Positions 15,580 through 24,171 of a DNA stretch of 32,122 nt are shown one piece after another (positions within the stretch are counted from its first letter, which is position 1; each line of letters starts with the position of its first letter). The notes beneath the pieces were generated by a model, which searched no databases, was not told where the DNA came from, and saw nothing but the letters and a program-made list of their open reading frames with translations. A program made the position numbers and the translations under genes. This DNA is from Aliiruegeria lutimaris (GTDB lineage: Bacteria > Pseudomonadota > Alphaproteobacteria > Rhodobacterales > Rhodobacteraceae): positions 1 through 32,122 of the forward strand of contig NZ_FNEK01000057.1 in the NCBI RefSeq assembly GCF_900099935.1, written 5' to 3'.

Positions 15580-17231
15580 CAATCGCAGGACGCAGACTTG
15601 ATTTCTGGACTGGCGTCACTGGCGTAGTGCTCGCCGTGCTTGTTGTTCTGCTCATGATCCCGATCTTCCGGGTCATGGTGCTGTCCTTCGTGGATGCCGA
15701 TACCGGCAACTGGACACTGGGCAACTACGTCGAGGTCTTCACCCGGAACTTCTATCTTAGAGGTCTGAAAAACACGCTCTTCGTGGGGTTGCTCGGAACA
15801 ATCGGTGCCAGCCTCGTCGGTATTCCGCTCGCGTTCTTCACTGCACGGTTCCATCTTTGGGGGCGGACTTGGATCTCGACACTGGCGATCCTTGTTCTTG
15901 TCGCCCCGCCCTTCATCGGCGCTTACGCCTGGATCATGATGCTGGGCTCCAACGGGTTCGTCACCAACTTTTTCGAACGCCTGGGGATAGAGATACCAAC
16001 AATCTACGGCGCGCACGGGATTATCCTCGTCTTCACGCTGAAGTTCTTTCCCTTCGTCTTTCTGATGACCCAGACGGCGCTCATGGCGGTCAACAAATCC
16101 TTCGAGGATGCGGCCGAAAACCTCGGCTGTACGCCTTGGCAACGCTTCGTCAAGATCACCCTGCCCCTTGTGTTCCCCGCCATCAGTACAGGCGCCATCA
16201 TTTGCTTCGTTTTGTCGATTGCCGATTTCGGCACACCCGCGATCCTTGGACGAGGGTTCAGGACGCTTTCGACGATTGCGTTCACGGCCTACCGCTCAGA
16301 GCTTGGTGGCCTGCCAACGATGGCGGTGACAGTGTCGATGATCATGATCGCGATCTCGATGCTTGCGCTGCTTGCGCAGCGCCGCATCCTGGCCCGGCGG
16401 CGGTATGCCAGCGGCCTCACCAACCTGCCGGTCAAGATGCACCTGACTGGCTGGCAGAACATCGCGGTTCATCTCTTCTGCCACGGCGCCGTACTGATCG
16501 CGATGCTGCCCAACCTTGTTGTCGTTTACACATCCTTCCTGAAAACAAACGGCCCGGTTTTCGTGGGCGGGTTCGGCATGGAGAGCTACGCCCGCATGTG
16601 GCGGCAAGCGCCGGAGGCAATCGGCAACAGCTTCCTCTTCGCTCTTGCAGCGGTGGCGCTGATCACGATCTTTTCGGCATTCATCAGCTATGTGATCGTG
16701 CGGCGCGAGACGCGCGCAGCGGGCGCAATCGATTTTCTGATGATGGTGCCGTATCTGGTACCGGGCGTGGTGATGGCCATCGGGTTTGTCACGACCTTCC
16801 GAACCGGCTTCCTGAGTGGAATGGGTGCAGCCTGGCTTCTGATACTGCTCTATTTCATCCGGCGGCTGCCCTATGGCGTGCGCTCCACGACGTCTTCTCT
16901 CAGGCAGATCAAGCCTTCGATGGAGGAAGCCGCGATCAACCTGGGAGCGCCACCCTTGACGGCGTTCCTGAAGGTCACGCTGCCATTGATCCTGCCGGGA
17001 CTGATCGTCGGATCCTTGATGAGCTTCATCACGGCAATCAATGAGCTTTCGGGCACGCTGATCATCTATGACAGCGGAACCCTGACCATGCCCGTGTCCA
17101 TTTACCTGGCAGTCCTCGACGGAGAATTCGGCCTGGCTGCCGCCCTTTCGACGGTTCTGTTGCTCTGCACCGGAGCCTGTGTTTTTGCCGTATTCCGCCT
17201 CGCAGAGAAACGCGAGTCGTCCTTCCTTTGA
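15576..17231 (+). CDS. Fused ABC permease, two BPD_transp_1 domains (AfuB/FbpB type)
   Basis: A 551-residue inner-membrane protein with about 12 membrane helices in two homologous halves. Each half has an EAA loop for the ATPase: FEDAAENLGCTPWQRFVKIT in the first and MEEAAINLGAPPLTAFLKVT in the second, each followed by LPL and a Pro a few residues later. A single long permease is the normal form for the FbpB/AfuB/PhnU-V group, so the fusion itself is not unusual. It is coupled to the ATPase gene by ATGA and followed nine bases later by the PP2C-like gene. Confidence 0.93.
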   Translation: MTIAGRRLDFWTGVTGVVLAVLVVLLMIPIFRVMVLSFVDADTGNWTLGNYVEVFTRNFYLRGLKNTLFVGLLGTIGASLVGIPLAFFTARFHLWGRTWISTLAILVLVAPPFIGAYAWIMMLGSNGFVTNFFERLGIEIPTIYGAHGIILVFTLKFFPFVFLMTQTALMAVNKSFEDAAENLGCTPWQRFVKITLPLVFPAISTGAIICFVLSIADFGTPAILGRGFRTLSTIAFTAYRSELGGLPTMAVTVSMIMIAISMLALLAQRRILARRRYASGLTNLPVKMHLTGWQNIAVHLFCHGAVLIAMLPNLVVVYTSFLKTNGPVFVGGFGMESYARMWRQAPEAIGNSFLFALAAVALITIFSAFISYVIVRRETRAAGAIDFLMMVPYLVPGVVMAIGFVTTFRTGFLSGMGAAWLLILLYFIRRLPYGVRSTTSSLRQIKPSMEEAAINLGAPPLTAFLKVTLPLILPGLIVGSLMSFITAINELSGTLIIYDSGTLTMPVSIYLAVLDGEFGLAAALSTVLLLCTGACVFAVFRLAEKRESSFL

Positions 17232-17240
17232 GGTTGTCCC

Positions 17241-18197
17241 ATGCGCACCGAACTGTTCAGCCGATCCAAGTACCGCGACGAGGCCGATCCGGGTGACGAC
17301 GTTCCGCTGCTGATCCCCGGACGGGTCTACGGTGTTTTCGATGGCGCGACCGACCCACGGGGCACACGGGTGAATGGTGTCACAACGGGCCGGCTGGCAG
17401 CGCTCGCCGTGGCCGCGGAAGTTGCCGCGCTGGCGCAGGAGCCCGGTGTAGATGCGATGGACGGCCGGGAAATCATCCGCAGGTTGGAGGCGGTGCTCCG
17501 CCGCGAGTTCGACGACACCGATCTGCCGATTCCACCATCCACGACCGCCGCATTCGTTCTCGATTGCGGGGAGAACTGGCGGTTTCTTCTCCTCGGCGAC
17601 ACCGGTCTGCGCTTGAACGCGACGGAGGTCTTTCGAGACAGCAAGCTCATTGACACCGTGGCGACGATCGCTCGCGTCGCGGCCTTCAAAGCCTTGCGTA
17701 ACCGTATCGAGGACGCCCACGAGACGGAATTGGGCGCCCGGACCTGTATCCTTCTCGGGTTCGACAATGCCGTAGAGAAGGGCCTGTTGAGCGGAACGGA
17801 AGTGAGCAACATCATTGATCTGGTGCTCCGGAAGACCGACCTTTTTGCCCACGCAGAGATCGTTCGTGCGTTCCTCTGGGGCGGGATACAGACGCAGCAC
17901 CGTTTCGGAAACGCCGAAGGGAACCCTCTTTGTTTTGACACGCTGAATGGTACAGAGTCGAAGCTAACCGAGCTCTTGGACGTGACCCGTTCCAAATCGG
18001 ACGTAGCCAGCATTGAGTTGTTCACGGATGGATATGAAGCGCTGGCAGACCAACCAACCGTGGAGTCGTGGGAAGCTTCGTTTGCGAAGACTGAAGCCGA
18101 CGACTTTCACCGCGTCGATAGGTTTGCGAACGTCAAAGGCTCCACAAGCACTCAATGGTTCGATGATCGGTCGGTAATTGTGCTCAAAGCCAGATAA
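17241..18197 (+). CDS. PP2C-like serine/threonine phosphatase family protein
   Basis: A 318-residue cytoplasmic protein with the acidic metal-binding motifs of PP2C phosphatases: VFDGAT (D34), LLLGDTG (D120), FTDG (D263) and WFDDRS (D308, D309). Family members are Mn2+/Mg2+-dependent phosphatases. The N-terminus is short and the region 140-250 differs from signalling PP2Cs such as PrpC, so the substrate could be a small phosphorylated metabolite rather than a phosphoprotein (inference). GAGG lies about seven bases upstream of the ATG. It is the last gene of the operon, nine bases after the permease, which ties it to the imported compound. No terminator is evident: a truncated repeat and an IS6 element follow. 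Confidence 0.85.
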   Translation: MRTELFSRSKYRDEADPGDDVPLLIPGRVYGVFDGATDPRGTRVNGVTTGRLAALAVAAEVAALAQEPGVDAMDGREIIRRLEAVLRREFDDTDLPIPPSTTAAFVLDCGENWRFLLLGDTGLRLNATEVFRDSKLIDTVATIARVAAFKALRNRIEDAHETELGARTCILLGFDNAVEKGLLSGTEVSNIIDLVLRKTDLFAHAEIVRAFLWGGIQTQHRFGNAEGNPLCFDTLNGTESKLTELLDVTRSKSDVASIELFTDGYEALADQPTVESWEASFAKTEADDFHRVDRFANVKGSTSTQWFDDRSVIVLKAR

Positions 18198-18221
18198 AGA
18201 CCAATACTCTTGTCGGTGCTG

Positions 18222-18260
18222 TCATGTGTGGACGGCTCCGTTGGCGCAAGGGATGATTTG
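18222..18260 (+). repeat. Dispersed repeat, copy C, truncated by IS6
   Basis: The first 37-39 bases match the left end of copies A and B, including TGTGGACGGCTCC and GCGCAAGGG. The match stops where the IS6 terminus begins at 18261, so the rest of this copy was displaced or deleted. It has the same orientation as A and B. Confidence 0.75.
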
Positions 18261-19078
18261 GGAGCTGTCAGACGGATTCTAACTAGTCTCTACAAGGGCA
18301 GGATAGCGGTCCCTTATGCCGCGCAGAGACCGCGCCACTCGGTGAGAGCTGCGGCCCGGTTGAGCTTGAAATTCGTCCGTGAATAGAAGTGACGTTCCTG
18401 ATTGAAGTGATTGTGGACCGCGGCGTGGACGGAGACGAATTTCTGCAAACTTCGCATTCTCCGAAAACGCTGCATTGCCCGTTCTCGTCGTCGGAACGGT
18501 TGGTGCGAATTCTCAGCCCGGTTGTTCAGCCAGCGGCCGATTTCTTGCAGTGCCGAAGCGCCAATCTCCTTCAATGCCGCGCCGTAAGAGCGAAGCAGAT
18601 CAGTGACGACGGTCTCTGGTCGACCGTAGCGGCGCATTGTTTTCTTGAGGAATTTCAATACCGCCTTCTTGTCCCTCATCTTCGTCACGAAGCTTTCCAG
18701 GACCTCGCCTTCGTGGTCGACGGCCCGCCAAAGATAGTGGTGCTTGCCGTTGATCTTTATGAACATTTCGTCCACATGCCACCGCCACTGCGGTCCGGAA
18801 CGCAGACGCTCCGCGCGTTTCTGGCGGATCTCGGACGCGAACATCGGGCCGAACCGATGCCACCAGAAACGGACGGATTCATGGCTGACATCGACGCCAC
18901 GCTCGTGCAACAGGTCCTCGACATTTCGGAGCGACAGCGGGAAACGAACGTAGAGCATCACAGCCAGGCGGATAATCTCGCGGCTCGTCTTGAAGTACTT
19001 GAACGGGTCACGTTTTGCCATCTGGGGAAGCTACTCAGCCCACTGCCCTGCGACAAGCCAAGTTGTTCTGACACCGCC
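18261..19078 (-). mobile_element. Intact IS6-family insertion sequence (818 bp)
   Basis: Both ends are visible: GGAGCTGTCAGACGG at the left and, reading inward, GGCGGTGTCAGAACAAC at the right. One full transposase gene lies between them. The eight bases outside the left end (ATGATTTG) and outside the right end (CGCCCGCG) differ, so there is no target-site duplication. That points to an IS6-mediated cointegrate or recombination rather than simple insertion. Confidence 0.85.
18314..19021 (-). CDS. IS6-family transposase, full length
   Basis: A 235-residue DDE transposase of the IS6/IS26 family. The N-terminal helix-turn-helix includes SLRNVEDLLHERGVDVSHES. The catalytic residues are Asp in WHVDEMF, Asp in TVVTDLLRSYG and Glu in NNRAENSHQPFRRRE. 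No frameshift or stop is seen, so it may be active and could act in trans on the two truncated copies in this window. IS6 elements move replicatively and form cointegrates, joining DNA segments between directly repeated copies. Confidence 0.93.
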   Translation of the reverse strand: MAKRDPFKYFKTSREIIRLAVMLYVRFPLSLRNVEDLLHERGVDVSHESVRFWWHRFGPMFASEIRQKRAERLRSGPQWRWHVDEMFIKINGKHHYLWRAVDHEGEVLESFVTKMRDKKAVLKFLKKTMRRYGRPETVVTDLLRSYGAALKEIGASALQEIGRWLNNRAENSHQPFRRRERAMQRFRRMRSLQKFVSVHAAVHNHFNQERHFYSRTNFKLNRAAALTEWRGLCAA

Positions 19079-19104
19079 CGCCCGCGTTCTCAGGCATTGG
19101 CCGC

Positions 19105-19653
19105 TCAACGACGCGTTGGCGGCCACATGCGCTCGAAAACGCCATCGCGCCGAAGCAGTGCGTGCTGGAGAGCGGCGCCGATATGCATCATAAGCAGCAC
19201 GACAATTGCGAACGCGGTCAAGTAGTGGATCGTCTTGGCGACATTGGCGATCATCTCGGAGCGAGGCAGCAAAGTGCCGATGCCGAGTGCGTCCAGCCCT
19301 TCGATGGGAAAGCCACCCGCCCGGACACGGATATAGCCGGAGATCGGCATGACGAAGAGTGCAACATATAGCAACCGATGAGAAATATCGGCGATTTTTC
19401 GCTGCCAGTCTGGCAAATGATCGGGCAACGCGGGGGGCCGTACAAAGAAGCGGTAGGCGACCCGCAGAAGCATAAGGACAAGAACGATCACTCCGAAATT
19501 CTTGTGAAATAGAAAGAGGGTGTTTTGAAGCGTCCGGGGTAACCCCTGTTGAACCATGACGAAGCCTGCGGGTATAAGCAGAAGCACGAAAAGCGCGACG
19601 GTCCAGTGTAGCAGGCGCGCGGGTGTGGTGTAGCCTTTAGCTTTGTCTTGCAT
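19105..19653 (-). CDS. Cytochrome b561 family protein
   Basis: A 182-residue inner-membrane di-heme cytochrome b561 (bacterial CybB type). There are four membrane helices, with candidate heme ligands in ARLLHWTVALF, FLFHKNFGV and in the last helix LLMMHIGAAL; IADISHRLLYVALF has a further His. The start at 19653 gives the usual family length; an in-frame extension to 19746 lacks similarity. Such proteins pass electrons from quinol to periplasmic acceptors and some protect against superoxide. It is transcribed divergently from the CDP-alcohol transferase gene. Its stop lies 27 bases from the IS6 end, so downstream genes may have been lost. Confidence 0.88.
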   Translation of the reverse strand: MQDKAKGYTTPARLLHWTVALFVLLLIPAGFVMVQQGLPRTLQNTLFLFHKNFGVIVLVLMLLRVAYRFFVRPPALPDHLPDWQRKIADISHRLLYVALFVMPISGYIRVRAGGFPIEGLDALGIGTLLPRSEMIANVAKTIHYLTAFAIVVLLMMHIGAALQHALLRRDGVFERMWPPTRR

Positions 19654-19711
19654 CTCGGTAATTCCCGTCAATTCGATAGATTTCTGCCGCGAAGTATCGA
19701 GCGGCGTCGCG

Positions 19712-20515
19712 ATGCGACTTGATATTGCTGTGGCAAGACCGATCATTGTCGCAATGGCAACACCGTATCAAGAAATCTCTGGAACAGCGGTCAAACGCGC
19801 GGCGAGCGGCGACACGCTGCTGCCATGGCGTGGATTGCTGCTTTCGGGGTCGTTGGGGCTCACGATCTGGGCGGGGCTGCATTTCGCGTTTTTCGACACT
19901 ATCGCGAGAAGTTACTGGCTCGTCGGGCTGGGCCTTTGCATTGCGGCTCTGTCGTTGCTTGCAAGGCAATTGCCCGTGCACTACCCGCATGCCGTCTTAG
20001 GTGCGTGTAACGCGGTGACGCTGCTGCGTGGGGCCCTAATGCTGGCTCTCGTCACGCCGCTGATTGCAGGGACAGAGCGGGGTTGGCCCGAATTTGCCGT
20101 GGCGGCCGTCGCAGCGGGGCTGGATGGCGTGGATGGATGGCTGGCACGGCGGAGCGGGCTTATCTCGGATTTCGGGGCGCGGTTTGACATGGAGACGGAC
20201 TCTTGCCTTGCGCTGGTATTGGCATTGCATGCGCTTGCCGACGGGCTAGCCTGGCCGTTTGCGGTGATCCTGGGAGCGTCACGTTTCTTGTTCCTGGCTG
20301 CGATGGTTGTTGCACCATGGCTGCGCGGGCCGTTGCCGGAACGGTTCAGTCGCAAGGCCGTCTGCGCGCTGCAGATCGCGGCACTCGTGGCGCTGCAAGC
20401 ACCATCGCTCGCCGGCGCTGCGGGGCTCGGGCTTTTGGCTGCCACTGGGGCGGCACTTGCGGTGCTGGCGTCTTTCGCGCGCGACATACATTGGCTCTGG
20501 GGACAGCGGGCATGA
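19712..20515 (+). CDS. CDP-alcohol phosphatidyltransferase family protein
   Basis: A 267-residue inner-membrane enzyme. The diagnostic motif DGxxARx8GxxxDxxxD is complete at residues 141-163 (DGWLARR, then G155, D159, D163). Family members use a CDP-activated lipid or alcohol to form a phosphodiester, as in phosphatidylglycerophosphate or phosphatidylinositol-phosphate synthesis. The first ~90 residues contain two extra hydrophobic segments before the catalytic core. The start is uncertain: ATG 19712 and ATG 19754 are both plausible and neither has a strong ribosome site. Its stop overlaps the start of the sulfatase-like gene (ATGA), so the two are probably made together. Which alcohol is transferred cannot be read from the sequence. 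Confidence 0.88.
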   Translation: MRLDIAVARPIIVAMATPYQEISGTAVKRAASGDTLLPWRGLLLSGSLGLTIWAGLHFAFFDTIARSYWLVGLGLCIAALSLLARQLPVHYPHAVLGACNAVTLLRGALMLALVTPLIAGTERGWPEFAVAAVAAGLDGVDGWLARRSGLISDFGARFDMETDSCLALVLALHALADGLAWPFAVILGASRFLFLAAMVVAPWLRGPLPERFSRKAVCALQIAALVALQAPSLAGAAGLGLLAATGAALAVLASFARDIHWLWGQRA

Positions 20516-22149
20516 CTGCTGGGAAGCCACCACGGCGCCGCTGGATCGCCGCCTTTGTCGCTGCTTTGCTGTTGCAAGCTCTGCTGGTGCAGCCAGACCA
20601 TCCGGGCGGCCTGACGCGGGCGATGTTGCTGCAGCCGACGCTTGAGCTTCCGGTGATCCTGCTAGCCCTTCTGGTGCTCGGCACGTCGCGTCTTGGTGTC
20701 GTCTTCCGCTTTGCCCTGACAGGCGCAATGACGGCGATCTTCCTGTTGAAAACCGCCGATTTCGGGATGCAGATGGTCCATGGGCGGCCTTTCGACCTGG
20801 TCTCCGACGTGCCCCTGCTCGACGCCGCCTTCCGCATGATAGATGGCGCGTTCGGCCGCCTCGCCGCCCTTGGCGCGACAGTCGTTGCTGCTCTGCTGGT
20901 CATTGGCGTGGTAGCGGCGGTCTGGTGGGCGACGGGTGTCTGGGCTCGGATCGCGCTGCCAACCGGGGGGCGTTGGCTGGCAGCACTCGGCTGCGGGGTG
21001 GCGGCGATCCTTGCAGCGAGCGAGGCGCGGCTGTTGCCCGCGGGATGGAACACCACGGGAATTCCTGGCATCGCAGGCGCCACCCATTACGCGTTCCAGT
21101 CTGTTCGCGAAGTGCAGTCAACGCTGGCCGGCCTTCGGGAATTCACCGAGGCCACCGCACGCGATGGACTGGCAGGGCAACCGGTCCTGTTCGACGCAAT
21201 CGACCGCGACGTGTTGGTTATCTTCATCGAGAGCTATGGCCGGGCCAGCCTCGACACGCCCTTCTACGCCGAACGGCACCGGGCGACGCTGGAAGCAAAA
21301 ACGAATCGGCTGGAAGCGCTTGGGCTCGCGATTCGATCTGCCTATCTCTCCGCGCCAACGCGGGGTGGGCAGAGCTGGCTCTCGCATGCAACCTTCGCCA
21401 ACGGTCTTTGGGTCAATGACCAGTCCCGCTACCGAGCGCTGCTGGCATCCGAGCGACAATCGCTCTTTCACATCGCGAGACGGAACGGCTTACGTACCGC
21501 TGTGGCGGCCCCAGCGATTACCATGCCATGGCCGGAAGCGGCGGAAATGGGTTTCGACACCGTGCTGGCGGCGAAGGATCTTGGCTACAATGGCAAGCCC
21601 TTCAACTGGGTTACCATGCCGGACCAGTTTACCCTGGCTGCACTGGATCGACTGCTGCGCCATGACCAGCAAGCGCCACCGCTTTTCGCCGAAGTACCGC
21701 TCGTCTCGTCGCATGCACCCTGGGTACCTGTGCCGGACCTGCTGGACTGGGAGGAACTCGGCGACGGGAGGATTTTCGACGAGATGGCGACATCGGGCGA
21801 CCCGCCCCGCGTTGTCTGGAGCGACCCGGAACGGGTCCAGGTGCAGTATCGCAAGGCGGTGGATTATTCCCTCAGAACCGTCTTCGACTACGCCGCGCTA
21901 CACGCGGATGACCCGCCGCTGATGATCGTGCTGGGCGATCACCAGACATCCGGAACGATCGCGCAGGACGAACGGCCGGACGTGCCGATACATGTCATCG
22001 GGCCGCCCGCCCTGATGACACGAATCGACGACTGGGGCTGGCGTAGCGGGCTCGTGCCGGCGCCGGAGCCCGTCGTGCCGATGGACCGGATGCGGGACAT
22101 GATCCTGCGCGCTTTCACCACCGCGCCACTCCCCGGAACGGAGGGCTGA
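20512..22149 (+). CDS. Membrane sulfatase-like (alkaline phosphatase superfamily) enzyme
   Basis: A 545-residue protein with about five N-terminal membrane helices (within residues 11-175) and a periplasmic catalytic domain. The metal and nucleophile motifs are LVIFIESYGRASLDT (E240), TRGGQSWLSHATFANGL with Ser288 at the nucleophile position, SSHAPW (H401) and VLGDHQTSG (D476, H477). This layout is like that of lipid-dependent head-group transferases such as LtaS, EptA and OpgB, where the nucleophile is usually Thr. It might move a phospho-alcohol from a membrane lipid to a glycan or glycolipid. The neighbouring CDP-alcohol transferase gene, coupled by ATGA, could supply the lipid donor. OpgB-like decoration of the glucans made by the nearby opg genes is possible but unproven. 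Confidence 0.8.
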   Translation: MTAGKPPRRRWIAAFVAALLLQALLVQPDHPGGLTRAMLLQPTLELPVILLALLVLGTSRLGVVFRFALTGAMTAIFLLKTADFGMQMVHGRPFDLVSDVPLLDAAFRMIDGAFGRLAALGATVVAALLVIGVVAAVWWATGVWARIALPTGGRWLAALGCGVAAILAASEARLLPAGWNTTGIPGIAGATHYAFQSVREVQSTLAGLREFTEATARDGLAGQPVLFDAIDRDVLVIFIESYGRASLDTPFYAERHRATLEAKTNRLEALGLAIRSAYLSAPTRGGQSWLSHATFANGLWVNDQSRYRALLASERQSLFHIARRNGLRTAVAAPAITMPWPEAAEMGFDTVLAAKDLGYNGKPFNWVTMPDQFTLAALDRLLRHDQQAPPLFAEVPLVSSHAPWVPVPDLLDWEELGDGRIFDEMATSGDPPRVVWSDPERVQVQYRKAVDYSLRTVFDYAALHADDPPLMIVLGDHQTSGTIAQDERPDVPIHVIGPPALMTRIDDWGWRSGLVPAPEPVVPMDRMRDMILRAFTTAPLPGTEG

Positions 22150-22154
22150 GCCTG

Positions 22155-23144
22155 ATGCGCAAACGCGTTCTCTGGATCTGGATCGGTCAACTCGTCGTCG
22201 CGATTGTGCTGATGACGCTGCTTTGGAGCCAACTTGACGGCGCGGCCGCCGGGCGCGACCTCGCCGGGGCAAAACCGGGCTGGCTGTTCGCGGCACTTGC
22301 CGCGCTGACCTTGCAGACGTTTCTTTCCGCGTTGCGTTGGCGCTTCACGGCCGCTCGGCTTGGACAATCGCTGCCACTCGGCCGGGTTCTTCGGGAATGT
22401 TACCTGTCTCAATTCGCCAATCAGGTCCTCCCGGGCGGCATGCTTGGCGATGCGGGTCGGGCCTATCGCGCGCGCAACGACGGAGGGCTGGTCATCTCCG
22501 GGCAAGCGGTGATTTTCGAGCGCTTCGCCGGACAGGTCATGCTTTTCGTTGTGATGCTCGCGGGATTGGCGCTGGCTGCTTTCTCGTCGGGCGGCGCGCT
22601 TCCGCCCGACACGGCGCGCACCCTGGCAGGGCCGGCCTCCGCCGTCGCTGCGGCGGGTATCGTTCTGCTGTGGCTGGCGCCTCGCCTGCCGGGACGGGTC
22701 GGACGCGCGTTCCGCAATGTTCGCGGCGCACTATTCCTCGCCTTCCTCGGCCGCCGCGTCTTCGCCTTGCAGGTGGTTCTGAGTCTCGGCGCAACAGTCT
22801 GCAACCTCACCGCTTTTGCTTTCTGCACCCGGGCCACCGGTACGGTGCTGGCGCCGGTGCACGTTCTGGCGTTGGTGCCGCTCATCCTTTACGCGATGGT
22901 TGTTCCACTCTCGATCAGCGGCTGGGGCCTGCGAGAGGGCGCGGCGGCGGCGCTCTTCCCGCTTGCCGGCGCCACGGCGGCGGCGGGGCTCGCCGCCAGT
23001 ACCGTCTTCGGGCTGGTCTTCCTCGCCAGCACGCTTCCCGGGCTGGTCGTTCTCATGAGCTGTCTTTTCCTGGCAAGGGTGCGCCGCTCCAGCAGCTCGC
23101 CGTCGCCTTCTCGCTTGCCGAACAGGAATCGCCCACTAAGCTGA
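22155..23144 (+). CDS. LPG-synthase transmembrane-domain (UPF0104) family protein
   Basis: A 329-residue integral membrane protein with about eight helices, resembling the flippase domain of MprF without the C-terminal aminoacyl transferase. The segments LRWRFTAARLG and ECYLSQFANQVLPGGMLGDAGRAYR are typical. Members are thought to translocate or handle lipids or lipid-linked glycans. It starts five bases after the sulfatase-like gene and is therefore part of the same transcription unit. A flippase for the product of the two upstream genes is a reasonable guess. Confidence 0.85.
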   Translation: MRKRVLWIWIGQLVVAIVLMTLLWSQLDGAAAGRDLAGAKPGWLFAALAALTLQTFLSALRWRFTAARLGQSLPLGRVLRECYLSQFANQVLPGGMLGDAGRAYRARNDGGLVISGQAVIFERFAGQVMLFVVMLAGLALAAFSSGGALPPDTARTLAGPASAVAAAGIVLLWLAPRLPGRVGRAFRNVRGALFLAFLGRRVFALQVVLSLGATVCNLTAFAFCTRATGTVLAPVHVLALVPLILYAMVVPLSISGWGLREGAAAALFPLAGATAAAGLAASTVFGLVFLASTLPGLVVLMSCLFLARVRRSSSSPSPSRLPNRNRPLS

Positions 23145-23172
23145 AGACGTGAAGTTTTAAATTGAGGATCTC

Positions 23173-24171
23173 ATGGCATATTTCAAGCCGAATCGCCGTA
23201 CCGTTCTCGCGGCTGGAACCGCCAGCGCGGCAAGCGCCGTCCTAGGCCTCTCCGCACCGCGTGCCCGGGCCACCACGCCCGTCAGCCTGCAACTGTCCTG
23301 GCTCCATTCCGTTCAATTTGCCGGTAGCTACATCGCGCGCGCGCGCGGTTGGTGGGCTGAGGACGGGCTCGATGTCTCGCTGTTACAGGGCGGGCCTAAT
23401 GCACCGGTGGAACCACCCGTGGTCTCGGGCAGCGCGCTTGTCGGCATCTCGGCGGCCGACTACACCGCCGCCGCCGTCGAACAAGGCGCGCCCTTCCGCA
23501 TCCTCGGTGTGGCAATGCAGAAAAACCCTTTCGTGATTGCTTCGCTTCTTGCGAACCCGGTCAGGGAGCCGGCGGACCTTTCTGGCAAGAAGATCGGCAT
23601 GGCTCTGGCGAACATGCCGGTTCTGCAGGCGCTCTGCACGCTCAACGGCGTGGACGTGGAGGCTATCGAAGTTGTTCCCACGCAGTACTCCGCTCAGCCT
23701 CTATTGGCCGGCGAGGTCGATTGCCTGCTCTGCTGGGAAACCGACTTGCCGGTGGCGATGGCGATGGAAGGTATCGAAAGCGTGACCATGCTGATGGCCG
23801 ATTACGGCTACGCGGTCCATTCACAGACCTATATCGCCACCGAGGAGAGCCTGACCGAGCGCCGGGACCAGCTGGTCGCGCTGATGTCGGGTGAGGTGCG
23901 CGGTTGGGAGGCTTATCGCGCCGATACCGATGCCGCCGCCGCGCTGACGCTGGAGGCCTATCCCGATGCAGGGCTCGACCTGAAGACACAGAAGCTGCAG
24001 GCCGCGCGGCAGGTGCCGCTAATGTTCTCGGAATTGACCGATGAACATGGCTTCGGCTGGTGGACGGACCAGACGGTGGAGGCGAATATCGAGACGCTCG
24101 CGCTGCTTGGTCGCAAGGTTTCGCCCGCGCTCTGGGACCGCTCCATCCTCGAAGAAGTCCATGGTGGCTAA
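23173..24171 (+). CDS. ABC transporter substrate-binding protein, NMT1/THI5-like (NitT/TauT type)
   Basis: A 332-residue periplasmic binding protein with a twin-arginine-like signal (NRRTVLAAG) and a cleavage region near residue 34. The start of the mature protein, VSLQLSWLHSVQFAGSYIAR, then GWWAEDGLDVSLLQGG, is characteristic of NMT1/THI5-like proteins, which bind pyrimidine precursors of thiamine, sulfonates or other small molecules. Ligand identity is not decided. It lies 28 bases after the UPF0104 gene, and its 3' end overlaps the ATPase start by eleven bases, so the transporter belongs to the lipid/glycan operon. Confidence 0.88.
   Translation: MAYFKPNRRTVLAAGTASAASAVLGLSAPRARATTPVSLQLSWLHSVQFAGSYIARARGWWAEDGLDVSLLQGGPNAPVEPPVVSGSALVGISAADYTAAAVEQGAPFRILGVAMQKNPFVIASLLANPVREPADLSGKKIGMALANMPVLQALCTLNGVDVEAIEVVPTQYSAQPLLAGEVDCLLCWETDLPVAMAMEGIESVTMLMADYGYAVHSQTYIATEESLTERRDQLVALMSGEVRGWEAYRADTDAAAALTLEAYPDAGLDLKTQKLQAARQVPLMFSELTDEHGFGWWTDQTVEANIETLALLGRKVSPALWDRSILEEVHGG

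Noticed and set aside
13447-17231. Labelling the AfuA/FbpA-type transporter as an iron transporter
   Set aside because: The aligned region lacks the iron-binding Tyr pair and the gene context is phosphatases.
16296-17900. Long minus-strand open frame (534 codons) opposite the fused permease and PP2C genes
   Set aside because: Its composition is low-complexity and charged, typical of antisense frames in GC-rich genes. The plus-strand genes have clear motifs.
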